DNA of 64,000 nt, taken from assembly GCF_041380235.1 (NCBI RefSeq), contig NZ_JBGIYY010000009.1, positions 122,823 to 186,822 on the forward strand, written 5' to 3'. Origin of the DNA: Glaciecola sp041380235 (lineage in GTDB: Bacteria > Pseudomonadota > Gammaproteobacteria > Enterobacterales > Alteromonadaceae). The notes beneath the pieces were generated by a model. The model saw nothing but the letters and a program-made list of their open reading frames with translations. It had not been told where the DNA came from and ran no database searches. A program made the translations under genes and the position numbers. This document shows positions 8,834 through 18,124 of the stretch, one piece after another; position 1 is the first letter of the stretch; every line of letters starts with the position of its first letter.

Positions 8834-11800
8834 TGATTACAGCCATTATTAAATGGTCTATCAATAACCGTTTTTTCGTTTTACTCATGGCCGCGTTAAT
8901 TGTGAGCGGTGGTTTATTAGCGCTAAAAAACACACCTGTAGACGCCTTGCCTGACTTGTCAGATGTACAAGTGATTATTAAAACGAGTTACCCGGGCCAA
9001 GCTCCACAGGTCGTAGAAGATCAAGTTACCTATCCTTTAACCACGGCAATGTTATCGGTGCCCGGTGCTAAAACGGTTCGGGGCTTTTCGTTCTTTGGTG
9101 ACTCATTTGTTTATATTATATTTGATGATGATACAGACCTTTACTGGGCACGAAGCCGAGTGTTGGAATACTTATCTCAGGTTGCACCTAACTTACCAGA
9201 CAATGCAAAGCCACAATTAGGTCCTGATGCCACTGGTGTGGGCTGGGTCTACCTTTATGCACTGGTCGATAAGACTGGCCAGCACGATATTAGTCAGTTA
9301 CGTAGCTTACAAGATTGGTTTTTGAAGTTTGAATTACAAACAGTGCCAGGCGTTTCTGAGGTATCTGCTATTGGCGGCATGGTTAAGCAATATCAGGTCA
9401 GAGTCGACCCCGAAAAGCTTAGAGCATATGGGATCCCACTGTCGCATGTTCAAACGGCTATCAAGCGAGGTAATCAAGAGATTGGCGCATCAGTGATTGA
9501 GATGGCTGAAGCTGAGTATATGGTAAGAGCAACGGGCTATATAGAAAATAAGCGAGATATTGAGCTAATTCCCTTAGGCGTTAATGACAAGGGCACGCCA
9601 TTGCTGATTAAAGATATCGCCGATGTGCAAATAGGGCCGCAGATGAGACGCGGGGTGGCTGAACTAAATGGTGAGGGCGAAACGGTTGGTGGCATTGTGG
9701 TTATGCGCTTTGGTGAAAATGCACAAACAACCATCGATGGCGTAAAAGCCAAGCTAGAAGAACTCAAAAAAGGCCTTCCTGATGGTGTAGAAATAGTCAC
9801 GGTGTATGACCGTTCGGCTTTAATAGAACGTGCAGTAGAGAATTTAGCATACAAACTACTTCAAGAATTTGCTGTGGTGGCGCTAGTGTGTATCGCTTTT
9901 TTGTTTCACATTCGTTCATCGCTAGTGGTTATTATTAGTCTTCCCGTGGGTATTTTAGCAGCATTTATCGTGATGTATTTTCAAGGGATAAATGCCAATA
10001 TTATGTCGCTAGGCGGCATTGCCATTGCGATAGGAGCGATGGTAGATGGTGCAATCGTAATGATTGAAAATATGCACAAGCATATGGAAAAAACACCGCT
10101 TACCAAGGAAAATAGATGGCGGGTGGTGACAGAAGCCGCGACAGAAGTTGGCCCTGCGATTTTCTTTAGTTTATTAATCATAACGGTTAGTTTTCTGCCT
10201 GTATTTACCTTAGAAGCACAGGAAGGCAGGATGTTCTCGCCTTTGGCATATACTAAAACATACGCAATGGCCGCCGCTGCAATATTGGCAATCACCTTAG
10301 CGCCAGTGCTTATGGGATATTTCATTCGTGGCAAGGTCTTAGCTGAAAATAAAAACCCAGTGAATAAAAGCCTATCATTTGTATATATTCCAACCTTAAA
10401 AAAAGTACTAAAGTTTCCAAAGATTACTTTGCTAGCAGCGCTTGTGGTTTTAGTCGTTGGCTTTTGGCCAATCAATAAAATCGGCAGCGAATTTATCCCG
10501 CCCCTAAATGAAGGCGATTTGATGTATATGCCCACCACCTATGCGGGTATATCCATTGGAAAGGCTAGAGAATTACTGCAACAAACCAATAAGTTGATTA
10601 AAACAGTCCCTGAGGTTGAAACTGTGTTTGGAAAAGTGGGTAGGGCAGACTCCGCTACTGATCCTGCGCCGCTGACTATGATAGAAACGTTTATCCAACT
10701 TAAACCACAATCGCAGTGGCGAGAGGGCTTAAGCAGCGATGATCTTATAAAAGAATTTGATTCGCTAATCGATATTCCAGGCTTAACCAATGCGTGGGTC
10801 ATGCCAATAAAAACCCGCATTGATATGTTGGCAACGGGAATAAAAACGCCAGTGGGCATAAAAATAGGCGGGCCCGACCTTAAGGAAATACAAGGCATTG
10901 GGCAACAAATAGAAACGATACTATCGAAAGTTGAAGGCACTGCGTCTGTTTACTCTGAGCGTGTTGCTGGCGGCAGGTATGTAAAGGTTGATATTCAGCG
11001 TGAGAAAGCCGCTCGCTATGGCTTAAACATCGCAGATATTCAGTCAGTTGTAGCCAGTGCGATTGGTGGCATGAATGTGACCCAAAGCGTAGAAGGTTTA
11101 GAAAGATACCCTGTTAATGTTCGCTACCCGCAGTCATATCGCTCGTCTCCTGAGGCCTTATCTTTATTGCCTATTGTTACGCCCCAAGGTCAAAGAATTG
11201 CGCTGGCTGATGTTGCCGATGTGTATATTGAAGATGGTCCTCCAGGCATTAAAAGCGAGAATGCAAGGTTAAATGGTTGGGTGTTTGTTGATATTGAGGG
11301 TGTTGATATTGGCAGCTACGTTGTCAACGCACAAAAAGCAGTAAATGAACAAATTGTTTTGCCAGCGGGCTACTCTATTAAATGGTCAGGACAGTATGAG
11401 TACATGATGAGGGCGAAAGCGAAGCTAGCCTATGTGGTGCCATTAACATTGGCAATTATCATTGTACTGTTGTACTTGAACTTTCGAAATGCGATTGAGG
11501 TGGCGATCATCCTAGGCACTGTTCCCTTGGCAATGGTGGGTAGCATTTGGTTGATGTATTTAGAGGGTTTTAATTTCTCAGTTGCGGTTGGCGTTGGTTT
11601 TATTGCGCTAGTTGGAGTCGCCGTTGAAATAGGAGTCATAATGCTGGTATATCTGAACCAAGAGTACAAAGAGATGTTGGAGAAATGCCGCAATAACAAT
11701 ACTCGACCAACTTTAGAGAGCCTTACCACTGTGGTGTTAAATGCCGCGGCGTTAAGAGTACGCCCCGTTATGATGACGGCGCTAACGATTATTATAGGCC

Positions 11801-11982
11801 TACTGCCTATTTTATATGGGTCGGGAACCGGCTCAGAAGTTATGAGTAGAATTGCAGCACCTATGGTCGGGGGCATGGTGAGTGCAGTACTACTCACGCT
11901 TTTAGTATTACCTGCTATATATCTACTGTGGAAAAAAAGACAGATACAGAATCTAGACGACAATTTTAACCCTAAAACTTAA
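8833..11982 (+). CDS. cusA: CusA-type Cu(I)/Ag(I) RND efflux transporter
   Basis: 1049 residues, normal for the HME-RND family. The signature in membrane segment 4, AIGAMVDGAIVMIEN, is that of the monovalent-cation (HME4) group. Metal-relay methionines are visible in GDLMYMPTTY, PLTMIET and RIDMLATGIKTPVG, matching the periplasmic three-methionine site of E. coli CusA. There are 12 membrane segments with two large periplasmic loops. It is the inner-membrane proton-driven pump for the CusCBA complex. It is followed 18 bp later by copC and probably cotranscribed with it. Confidence 0.96.
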   Translation: MITAIIKWSINNRFFVLLMAALIVSGGLLALKNTPVDALPDLSDVQVIIKTSYPGQAPQVVEDQVTYPLTTAMLSVPGAKTVRGFSFFGDSFVYIIFDDDTDLYWARSRVLEYLSQVAPNLPDNAKPQLGPDATGVGWVYLYALVDKTGQHDISQLRSLQDWFLKFELQTVPGVSEVSAIGGMVKQYQVRVDPEKLRAYGIPLSHVQTAIKRGNQEIGASVIEMAEAEYMVRATGYIENKRDIELIPLGVNDKGTPLLIKDIADVQIGPQMRRGVAELNGEGETVGGIVVMRFGENAQTTIDGVKAKLEELKKGLPDGVEIVTVYDRSALIERAVENLAYKLLQEFAVVALVCIAFLFHIRSSLVVIISLPVGILAAFIVMYFQGINANIMSLGGIAIAIGAMVDGAIVMIENMHKHMEKTPLTKENRWRVVTEAATEVGPAIFFSLLIITVSFLPVFTLEAQEGRMFSPLAYTKTYAMAAAAILAITLAPVLMGYFIRGKVLAENKNPVNKSLSFVYIPTLKKVLKFPKITLLAALVVLVVGFWPINKIGSEFIPPLNEGDLMYMPTTYAGISIGKARELLQQTNKLIKTVPEVETVFGKVGRADSATDPAPLTMIETFIQLKPQSQWREGLSSDDLIKEFDSLIDIPGLTNAWVMPIKTRIDMLATGIKTPVGIKIGGPDLKEIQGIGQQIETILSKVEGTASVYSERVAGGRYVKVDIQREKAARYGLNIADIQSVVASAIGGMNVTQSVEGLERYPVNVRYPQSYRSSPEALSLLPIVTPQGQRIALADVADVYIEDGPPGIKSENARLNGWVFVDIEGVDIGSYVVNAQKAVNEQIVLPAGYSIKWSGQYEYMMRAKAKLAYVVPLTLAIIIVLLYLNFRNAIEVAIILGTVPLAMVGSIWLMYLEGFNFSVAVGVGFIALVGVAVEIGVIMLVYLNQEYKEMLEKCRNNNTRPTLESLTTVVLNAAALRVRPVMMTALTIIIGLLPILYGSGTGSEVMSRIAAPMVGGMVSAVLLTLLVLPAIYLLWKKRQIQNLDDNFNPKT

Positions 11983-12000
11983 CATAAGAGAGATAAAAAT

Positions 12001-12441
12001 ATGAAAAAGTACATCACAATTTTATTTGCAGCCATAACCAGCATGTCTGCGTTCGCGCATACCGATTTGGCATCGTCAGTACCCAATAACAATGCCATGT
12101 TGATGGAAAGCCCAGAGGAAGTAGCCGTGACATTTGAAGAGAAAGTGCGTTTAGTCAGCTTAACTGTATCAAATAGCAAGGATGAACCAGTAGCAATAGA
12201 CTTTGCGCCATCAATGGAGGCGAGCGAGATCTTTTCTTATAGCCTACCCGTGTTAATGCCAAGCACTTACACCGTGTCTTGGACGATCATGGGAGACGAC
12301 GGCCATAAAATGAAAGGTGACTTTTCATTTATGGTACACGCCATGGACAAAAAGAAAGGTATGAAGAATATGCATGACATGCATGACATGAAGGACATGA
12401 AAGATAAAAAGATGGACCATACACAGCATAACGAGCACTGA
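12001..12441 (+). CDS. copC: CopC-family periplasmic copper-binding protein
   Basis: 146 residues. Signal peptide ends AFA, so the mature protein begins with His (HTDLASSVPNNNAML), the N-terminal copper ligand of CopC/PcoC. The beta-sandwich is followed by GDDGHKMKGDFSFMV, another family hallmark. The C-terminus is an unusual Met/His/Asp/Lys tail (MHDMHDMKDMKDKKM then HTQHNEH), likely an extra copper-binding region. Five bases separate it from copD, its usual partner in copper uptake or periplasmic handling. Confidence 0.92.
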   Translation: MKKYITILFAAITSMSAFAHTDLASSVPNNNAMLMESPEEVAVTFEEKVRLVSLTVSNSKDEPVAIDFAPSMEASEIFSYSLPVLMPSTYTVSWTIMGDDGHKMKGDFSFMVHAMDKKKGMKNMHDMHDMKDMKDKKMDHTQHNEH

Positions 12442-12446
12442 GAGAG

Positions 12447-13382
12447 ATGTTCATTACACCAGAAATTTGGACAGCTTTACTTATACTGAATAAGTTTCTG
12501 GTGTACCTCGGGATATCAGCAGCCATTGGTATTAGTGTAACGATGCTGATATTTACCCATCGGGATGTATTAAATAATAGACACTTTATTGTCAGCCAAT
12601 GGCAAACAAGCATCAGTAAGTATGGTGTTCTATTTATTTCTGTTGCCTTTATCGCCAACCTCTTTGACTTTTTAGTACAAGTGGGGAATATGTCCGAGAC
12701 TGGTTTGAAGGGGATGTTTGAACCCATTATGCTAAACATGCTTTGGGTTAGCTCAGTTGGCACATTAACCGTTGTTAGAGCAATAGCGTTTGCCTTAGCG
12801 GCTGCGATGATGATTTATGCGTTAAGGTTACATAATCCACTTAATAGTGCTGCTAAGTTACTTGTCTTTGGACTATTCACTCTTATAGTGATATTTCTGC
12901 TTAGCGTCTCATTTACCCTTTCTGGACATACCAATACGCTTGAGTTTGGAAGTGTCACACTAATTACCTTGCATGTTGCGATAGCCTTTGCATGGCTTGG
13001 ATCGCTTGTGCCACTGCTATATGCAAGCTATTGCTTCAATGACAATGAGCTGTATTTATTAATGCACCGATTTGGTCGCTACGCATCATGGGTTGTGGCT
13101 GTCATGTTGATTGCAGGCACAGTGATGTTAGTGCAGCTAGTGCCTAACATTGAGGATCTTTTTTCGAGCGCCTACGGTCAACTTTTCATACTGAAAATTG
13201 TTGGGGTGCTATTACTACTTGCTTTTGCAATCGCGCATAAGTTTTTTCTCGTTCCTCACATACTCCAAAAAGACAAGGGAGCTATAAAACTGCGACATTC
13301 AATTATAGCTGAAGCCGTTATTGGCCTGCTCGTATTATTTACCACCAGTATTGTCACAACAGCAGTTGGGCCGGCAATGTAG
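12447..13382 (+). CDS. copD: CopD-family copper transport membrane protein
   Basis: 311 residues, about eight predicted membrane segments. Conserved features of CopD/YcnJ are visible: FTLSGHTNTLEFG, LHVAIAFAWLGSLVPLLY, and RFGRYASWVVAVMLIAG. CopD proteins work with CopC to move copper across the inner membrane. The adjoining arrangement with copC, with a 5-bp gap, supports this. No cytochrome or DUF2946 fusion is seen. Confidence 0.88.
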   Translation: MFITPEIWTALLILNKFLVYLGISAAIGISVTMLIFTHRDVLNNRHFIVSQWQTSISKYGVLFISVAFIANLFDFLVQVGNMSETGLKGMFEPIMLNMLWVSSVGTLTVVRAIAFALAAAMMIYALRLHNPLNSAAKLLVFGLFTLIVIFLLSVSFTLSGHTNTLEFGSVTLITLHVAIAFAWLGSLVPLLYASYCFNDNELYLLMHRFGRYASWVVAVMLIAGTVMLVQLVPNIEDLFSSAYGQLFILKIVGVLLLLAFAIAHKFFLVPHILQKDKGAIKLRHSIIAEAVIGLLVLFTTSIVTTAVGPAM

Positions 13383-13435
13383 CAGCTTCAACTCTTAACC
13401 AATTACTTTATTTACTATCTATTGAAGGTACCTTT

Positions 13436-13921
13436 ATGAACCACATGATTAAAACTAAGTTTATTACAATGCTCGCTCTTATTCTCTTGAGTGGGGTAGT
13501 ATTTTCTCATGAAAATGACACTGCAAAAGAAGCAAAATCGAAGATGTTCTCGGGTCTTGAAACCTCAGCGGGCAAGACAGTGTTAGCTTTTCATAAAGCC
13601 CTAGAAACCGGTGATGCACAAACAGCCCGCAGCTTGCTTGCTGATGACGTATTGATACTCGAAGGGAAGGGCGTTGAGAGAAGCGCACAAGAGTATGCAA
13701 GTCATCATATGCTATCGGATATGAAATATTTAAAAGCGATGACAATCACTTCACTAGAACATCACATAAACCAACTCAACAACGTGGCTATTTCGATAGC
13801 TAGAAGCAGTGTGAAAGGTACCTATAAAGATAAAAATGTTGATCGCATAGGCAATGAGACGATAACACTCATGAAGTTAAATGATACTTGGAAAATTACC
13901 CATATACATTGGTCCAATTAA
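13436..13921 (+). CDS. Exported NTF2-like (SnoaL/DUF4440-type) protein
   Basis: 161 residues with a signal peptide (MLALILLSGVVFS). The rest fits an NTF2-like cone fold: AFHKALETGDAQTARSLLADDVLILEGKG, then a strand-rich half ending ETITLMKLNDTWKITHIHWSN. These domains often follow CopC/CopD genes in marine bacteria; the ligand is unknown. It carries several histidines (SHE at the mature N-terminus, ASHHM, LEHHIN) which could bind metal, but that is speculative. It lies 53 bp after copD with its own weak RBS and is probably the last gene of the cus unit. Confidence 0.65.
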   Translation: MNHMIKTKFITMLALILLSGVVFSHENDTAKEAKSKMFSGLETSAGKTVLAFHKALETGDAQTARSLLADDVLILEGKGVERSAQEYASHHMLSDMKYLKAMTITSLEHHINQLNNVAISIARSSVKGTYKDKNVDRIGNETITLMKLNDTWKITHIHWSN

Positions 13922-13974
13922 TTGCCAATAGCTTGGCGTTTTATACACAAGCTATTTCTATCCATCTGTTTTCA

Positions 13975-14000
13975 TGACAGAAATGTAATTGAATGGTAAT
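13975..14000 (+). promoter_or_regulatory. Copper box C
   Basis: TGACA-GAAA-TGTAAT-TGAAT-GGTAAT, the same 26-bp form as sites at 4736 and 32410, with the 11-bp direct-repeat spacing. It lies 219 bp before the merR start, upstream of the MerR-type promoter, so the merR-copA unit may answer to both regulators. Confidence 0.65.
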
Positions 14001-14116
14001 GCAATTGCCGTTAATGATTGACGTAGATCATGTAAGTTATAAGCCACCCCAGTAAGCTTTGTATCAATTCGCGGTTTGATTGAATACTGTCCCGGCTAAA
14101 TGGTAACAAATAGGTG

Positions 14117-14147
14117 TTGACCTGTGAGCAGCTCACAGGTTTACCAT
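14117..14147 (+). promoter_or_regulatory. MerR-type promoter/operator
   Basis: The -35 TTGACC (14117-14122) and -10 TACCAT (14142-14147) are 19 bp apart, the long spacer typical of MerR-regulated promoters. Between them lies a perfect dyad, ACCTGTGAGC and GCTCACAGGT, with 10-bp arms and one central base (14120-14140). It faces the merR and copA genes, so the operon is probably autoregulated by this activator. Confidence 0.85.
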
Positions 14148-14218
14148 TCAGTTGTAATTTATACACAAAGCAGTTTTGGTGAATCAGAGACGTGAAACAA
14201 ATGAAAAAGGAGTGCCAA

Positions 14219-14659
14219 ATGCAAGTGACAGAATTAGCAGACACATTCGGCGTAAAAAAAGACACCGTTCGATACTACACAAGGATTGGTTTACTGCGTC
14301 CGTCAAAATCATCGAACAACGGTTATAAATTCTATGCTACGCCTGAGCAAAGTCGTCTTCGCTTTATTCTAAGTGCTCGCGATTTAGGCTTCTCGATTGA
14401 AGACATAAAACAAATATTCTCAGAATCTGATGAGGGTAAAACACCTTGCCCAACAGTAAGAGTGTTAATTGAACAAAGGCTGCAAGAAACTGAACAACGG
14501 TTTATTGAAATGGCGAGGCTGAGAGACCGAATGCAAAGCGCAATAAAGGCTTGGGATCATATGCCAGACAAAGCGCCCTGTAGCAACGTTATCTGCCATT
14601 TAATTGAAGATTTCGAGCTTGTACAAAGCGACACAAAAAACAGTAACGTACAGACATAA
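14219..14659 (+). CDS. MerR-family heavy-metal regulator
   Basis: 146 residues from ATG 14219 (AAGGAG six bases upstream); a GTG start at 14192 would add nine residues. The N-terminal winged helix reads MQVTELADTFGVKKDTVRYYTRIGLLRPS, a standard MerR start. The metal-binding side has a cysteine at TPCPTVRVL after the domain and a C-terminal PCSNVICHLIEDF, which differs from the CueR C-x7-C loop. The effector is therefore probably copper or another soft metal, judged from its pairing with the CopA ATPase. It sits behind an ideal MerR operator and 33 bp before copA. Confidence 0.88.
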   Translation: MQVTELADTFGVKKDTVRYYTRIGLLRPSKSSNNGYKFYATPEQSRLRFILSARDLGFSIEDIKQIFSESDEGKTPCPTVRVLIEQRLQETEQRFIEMARLRDRMQSAIKAWDHMPDKAPCSNVICHLIEDFELVQSDTKNSNVQT

Positions 14660-14692
14660 AAGAACACGTAACCATTCTAAACGGAGGGTTTG

Positions 14693-17074
14693 ATGAGTAA
14701 TACAAACAATGATGCGAGTGAGACTAAACACGCATGCTGTAGCAACAAAAAAGCACCTAGCGGCAAAGTAGCAGCTACTAAAGACGAGCCTAAGCAAGAG
14801 AAGGTCGACACCCCTAGCAGTGCCAATGCTCAATCCAACAAAACTGAAGAACATCATTTAATTATTGATGGTGCCAGTTGTGCTAGCTGTGTAACTAAGA
14901 TTGAAAAAGCATTGCGGGCTGTTGACGGGGTGCAAAGTGCAGATATGAACTTCGCACAACGCAGCGTCATCGTTACTGGCAACGTTAAGGACTCAAATCT
15001 GATTACAGCAGTTGAAATTGCCGGTTATAACGCAAAAGTAGATACCAGTGAGTCAGAAGAACAAGCGCTAGACGAAAAAGAAAAAGCCGATTGGCAGTAT
15101 TACAAAAAGCTCATGCGAGACATGACTATTGCCTTGGCTCTCGGCGTGCCACTGATGATATATGGCCTTACCATAGGCGAGATGACGGTTAATACCACGG
15201 GCGAGCGAATTGGCTGGTTCATGGTGGGTTTGGCAACCCTAGGCGTGATGTACTTCTCGGGTAAGCATTTTTATATTGGCGCATGGAATTCGTTAAAAAA
15301 CCATTCAGCTAATATGGATACCCTAATTGCATTAGGTACTGGCACCGCGTGGATATATTCAATGGTAGTTGTTTCCGTGCCAGACTTATTGCCGCAAATG
15401 GCACGTCATGTCTACTTTGAAGCGACGGCCATGATCATTGGCTTAATTAACCTCGGTTTAGCACTTGAAATAAAAGCACGCGGGAAAACCTCAGAAGCAA
15501 TTAAACGATTAATTGGCCTGCAAGCCAAAACCGCTAGAGTAATTAGAGATGACAAAGATATAGATATACCTATCGAAGATGTATTGCTCAACGATTTAAT
15601 TCGAGTACGCCCAGGGGAAAAAATATCCGTCGATGGGCTGGTGGTTGAAGGGCACACTGCGGTAGATGAATCCATGTTAACGGGTGAGCCCATGCCCGTT
15701 GAGAAAAGCGAAGGCGACAAAGTGGTTGCTGGAACGATTAATAAATCAGGTTCAATTATATTTAAAGCGACGCGTGTGGGTAAAGATACTGCGCTTGCAC
15801 ACATCATCAATATGGTGAAAAGAGCGCAAAATTCTAAGCCACCAATAGGTCGCTTAGCGGATGTGATTTCAGCATACTTCGTCCCAGTAATTATGATTAT
15901 TGCGGTACTCAGTGCACTAGCTTGGCTAAACTTTGGCCCTTCTCCAGCCGTTGCATTTGCGATTGTATCGGCGACCACGGTGCTGATCATCGCCTGCCCT
16001 TGTGCACTGGGTTTAGCCACGCCCATGTCAGTAATGGTGGGGGTAGGCAAAGCAGCAGAAGCTGGCGTATTAATTCGAAACGGTGAAGCGCTACAAACAG
16101 CGTCCAAAATCACCACCATGATCCTTGATAAGACGGGTACGATTACCGAAGGTGCGCCAAAAGTTACAGATGTCTTATTAGCTGAAGGGCAAGAAAGAGA
16201 GCATGTATTAATGCTTGCTGCGAGTATTGAAGCGGGCTCTGAACATCCACTGTCAATGGCCATTGTCGAAAGTGCCAAAGAACAAGGTATTGAAGCACGC
16301 AAAGTCAGTGCTTTTGCCTCAATTGCCGGTAAAGGCGTTGAAGCTACATTAGATGACAGTCAGCTATTGTTTGGTAACGAAAAGCTAATGAAAGACCGTG
16401 GCATTAACATTGATGCGTTCATAGACAAAGCACAAGCACTAGCTCAAGAAGCAAAAACACCTATGTATTTTGCTATCAACAATAAACTGGCGGCCGTAAT
16501 AGCGGTTGCTGACCCCATTAAACCAGATTCGATTGAAGCCATTAAACGACTACAAAGCAAGGGGATCCGCATTGTTATGTTGACTGGTGATAATCGCTTA
16601 ACAGCAAAAGCAATAGCAAGCAAAGTAGGGATCACGGAGTTTGTCGCTGAAGTCATGCCAGAAGACAAAGCAAACAAAGTCGCACAATTGCAACAAGAGG
16701 GCGAAATAGTCGGCATGACCGGTGACGGTATTAATGATGCGCCTGCTCTGGCACATGCCAATGTTGGTTTCGCTATCGGTACTGGCACTGATGTCGCCAT
16801 TGAGAGCGCTGATATCACCCTTATGCGCGGCTCATTGCATGGCTTAGCCGATGCTATAGCTATAAGCAAAGCGACCTTAACAAACATTAAGCAGAACTTG
16901 TTTGGTGCATTCATTTACAACATGGCTGGCGTGCCCATAGCGGCCGGTGTTTTATATCCATTTTTTGGTTTGTTATTAAGTCCCATTATAGCTGGTGCAG
17001 CCATGGCGTTTTCGTCATTAACCGTGGTAACTAACGCCAATCGTCTGCGTCTTTTTAAGGCAAAAGACCACTAG
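14693..17074 (+). CDS. copA: Cu(I)-exporting P1B-type ATPase
   Basis: 793 residues from ATG 14693 (GGAGG five bases upstream); the TTG at 14690 is too close to the RBS. A Cys/Lys-rich N-terminal stretch (HACCSNKKAPSGK) precedes one heavy-metal-associated domain with GASCASC (about residues 58-64). P-type ATPase hallmarks follow: TGEPMPVEK actuator loop, IACPCALGLATP ion-channel motif (CPC, Cu(I)-type P1B-1), DKTGTITEG phosphorylation site, SEHPLS, and GDGINDAPAL. It exports cytoplasmic Cu(I)/Ag(I). It is cotranscribed with the MerR regulator upstream and followed 12 bp later by a cupredoxin gene. Confidence 0.96.
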   Translation: MSNTNNDASETKHACCSNKKAPSGKVAATKDEPKQEKVDTPSSANAQSNKTEEHHLIIDGASCASCVTKIEKALRAVDGVQSADMNFAQRSVIVTGNVKDSNLITAVEIAGYNAKVDTSESEEQALDEKEKADWQYYKKLMRDMTIALALGVPLMIYGLTIGEMTVNTTGERIGWFMVGLATLGVMYFSGKHFYIGAWNSLKNHSANMDTLIALGTGTAWIYSMVVVSVPDLLPQMARHVYFEATAMIIGLINLGLALEIKARGKTSEAIKRLIGLQAKTARVIRDDKDIDIPIEDVLLNDLIRVRPGEKISVDGLVVEGHTAVDESMLTGEPMPVEKSEGDKVVAGTINKSGSIIFKATRVGKDTALAHIINMVKRAQNSKPPIGRLADVISAYFVPVIMIIAVLSALAWLNFGPSPAVAFAIVSATTVLIIACPCALGLATPMSVMVGVGKAAEAGVLIRNGEALQTASKITTMILDKTGTITEGAPKVTDVLLAEGQEREHVLMLAASIEAGSEHPLSMAIVESAKEQGIEARKVSAFASIAGKGVEATLDDSQLLFGNEKLMKDRGINIDAFIDKAQALAQEAKTPMYFAINNKLAAVIAVADPIKPDSIEAIKRLQSKGIRIVMLTGDNRLTAKAIASKVGITEFVAEVMPEDKANKVAQLQQEGEIVGMTGDGINDAPALAHANVGFAIGTGTDVAIESADITLMRGSLHGLADAIAISKATLTNIKQNLFGAFIYNMAGVPIAAGVLYPFFGLLLSPIIAGAAMAFSSLTVVTNANRLRLFKAKDH

Positions 17075-17086
17075 GAGGTTTGAATT

Positions 17087-17440
17087 ATGTTGTGGATAAA
17101 TTTAGCAGGGGCAGCACTTATCGCGCTTATTGTGTGGTGGTTTTGGATTTATAAATCCGCCAGTGTCGCCATGCAAGATGGTGCTATTGAAATATTGGTA
17201 AAAGATGGGGTGTATCAACCCTCGAAAATTAGACTGCCAGCCAATCAAAAAGCGACGCTCACATTTACGAGGTTAGATTCATCACCTTGCTCTGAGCCTT
17301 TGCAAATTCCAGATTTGGATATCAGTGCAAGCTTGACCTTAAACAAAAAAGTGGATGTAACAATTCCACCTACTGAGCCTGGACGGCACGCGTTTCACTG
17401 CCAGATGAAAATGTATGTGGGTGAGCTGATTTTCGAATGA
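17087..17440 (+). CDS. Membrane-anchored cupredoxin-domain protein
   Basis: 117 residues, strong RBS (AGGAGG). One N-terminal membrane segment (AGAALIALIVWWFWIY) anchors a periplasmic cupredoxin domain: VKDGVYQPSKIRLPANQKATLTF, and a C-terminal metal-ligand loop, GRHAFHCQMKMYVGELIF, with His-Cys-x-Met spacing. The DSSPCSEPLQIPDL segment supplies another Cys. It resembles small cupredoxins found next to CopA ATPases. A role in taking copper from the ATPase on the periplasmic side is an inference from its position. Confidence 0.82.
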   Translation: MLWINLAGAALIALIVWWFWIYKSASVAMQDGAIEILVKDGVYQPSKIRLPANQKATLTFTRLDSSPCSEPLQIPDLDISASLTLNKKVDVTIPPTEPGRHAFHCQMKMYVGELIFE

Positions 17441-17524
17441 GTCGCAGAATGCACAAGCATTCTTCAATTCTATAAACATTAAAAGAACTGAGCGTAATTG
17501 CTCAACTCAACTAGGAGATGATAA

Positions 17525-17812
17525 ATGGACGGCGTATTTTCATTTTTAATATTTGCGGTTTTTTTCTACCTAATGATGCGCTTTGGTTGCGGGGCACATA
17601 TGGCTCATGGTCATCACAAAGACTCAAATTCGACTGAAGAAGAACCAACTATAGATCCCGTTTGCAATAAAATTGTGGAGTCAAAAAAAGGTTATGGAAA
17701 AGTGCACGAGGGAAAGCTGTATCGCTTTTGCTCAAGGCAATGTCTTGATGAGTTTGACCAACATCCCGAAAAGTATATCGACTCCTTGAATAATGCAGGA
17801 GCGGTATCATGA
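17525..17812 (+). CDS. YHS-domain protein with membrane anchor
   Basis: 95 residues. The N-terminal segment VFSFLIFAVFFYLMMRFGCG is hydrophobic, followed by HMAHGHHKD (metal-binding-like His/Met). Residues 42-88 form a YHS domain: DPVCNKIVESKKGYGKVHEGKLYRFCS split by CSRQCLDEFDQHPEKY, giving the C-x-C ligands typical of this heavy-metal-associated domain. It overlaps the next gene by four bases and sits in the copper operon. Confidence 0.85.
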   Translation: MDGVFSFLIFAVFFYLMMRFGCGAHMAHGHHKDSNSTEEEPTIDPVCNKIVESKKGYGKVHEGKLYRFCSRQCLDEFDQHPEKYIDSLNNAGAVS

Positions 17813-18069
17813 CGCATAAAATATCCTTAATGGCCTTTGGTCATGCGAGTAGTCTGTTTATTAGCATCAGTTTTATGCTTTGCGTCGTATTCGGCCTGTT
17901 GTTTCCACAAAATACCATGTATGAAGCTTGGCAACCCTTGTTGCCTGGTTTTGAGTGGCTAAGCTGGCAGAGTTTCTTTTTAGGGTTAGAAGAGAGCTAT
18001 ATGTATGGTTGGTTCATCACCCTTATTTGGGTGCCTTTGTATAATTTTTTTGGTAGCAAAGCGAAATAG
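17809..18069 (+). CDS. DUF5676 family membrane protein
   Basis: 86 residues, two membrane segments (SLFISISFMLCVVFGLLFP and MYGWFITLIWVPLYNFF). The pattern SWQSFFLGLEESYMYGWFI is characteristic of DUF5676 proteins, which are found almost only beside heavy-metal ATPases and YHS proteins. Function unknown. The start overlaps the YHS gene's stop (ATGA), so the two are translationally coupled. Confidence 0.8.
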   Translation: MTHKISLMAFGHASSLFISISFMLCVVFGLLFPQNTMYEAWQPLLPGFEWLSWQSFFLGLEESYMYGWFITLIWVPLYNFFGSKAK

Positions 18070-18124
18070 CACTGCAACACAGCATTACTAGGCGTTTTGA
18101 CTTTTCACGAGCGGAGATGGATTT

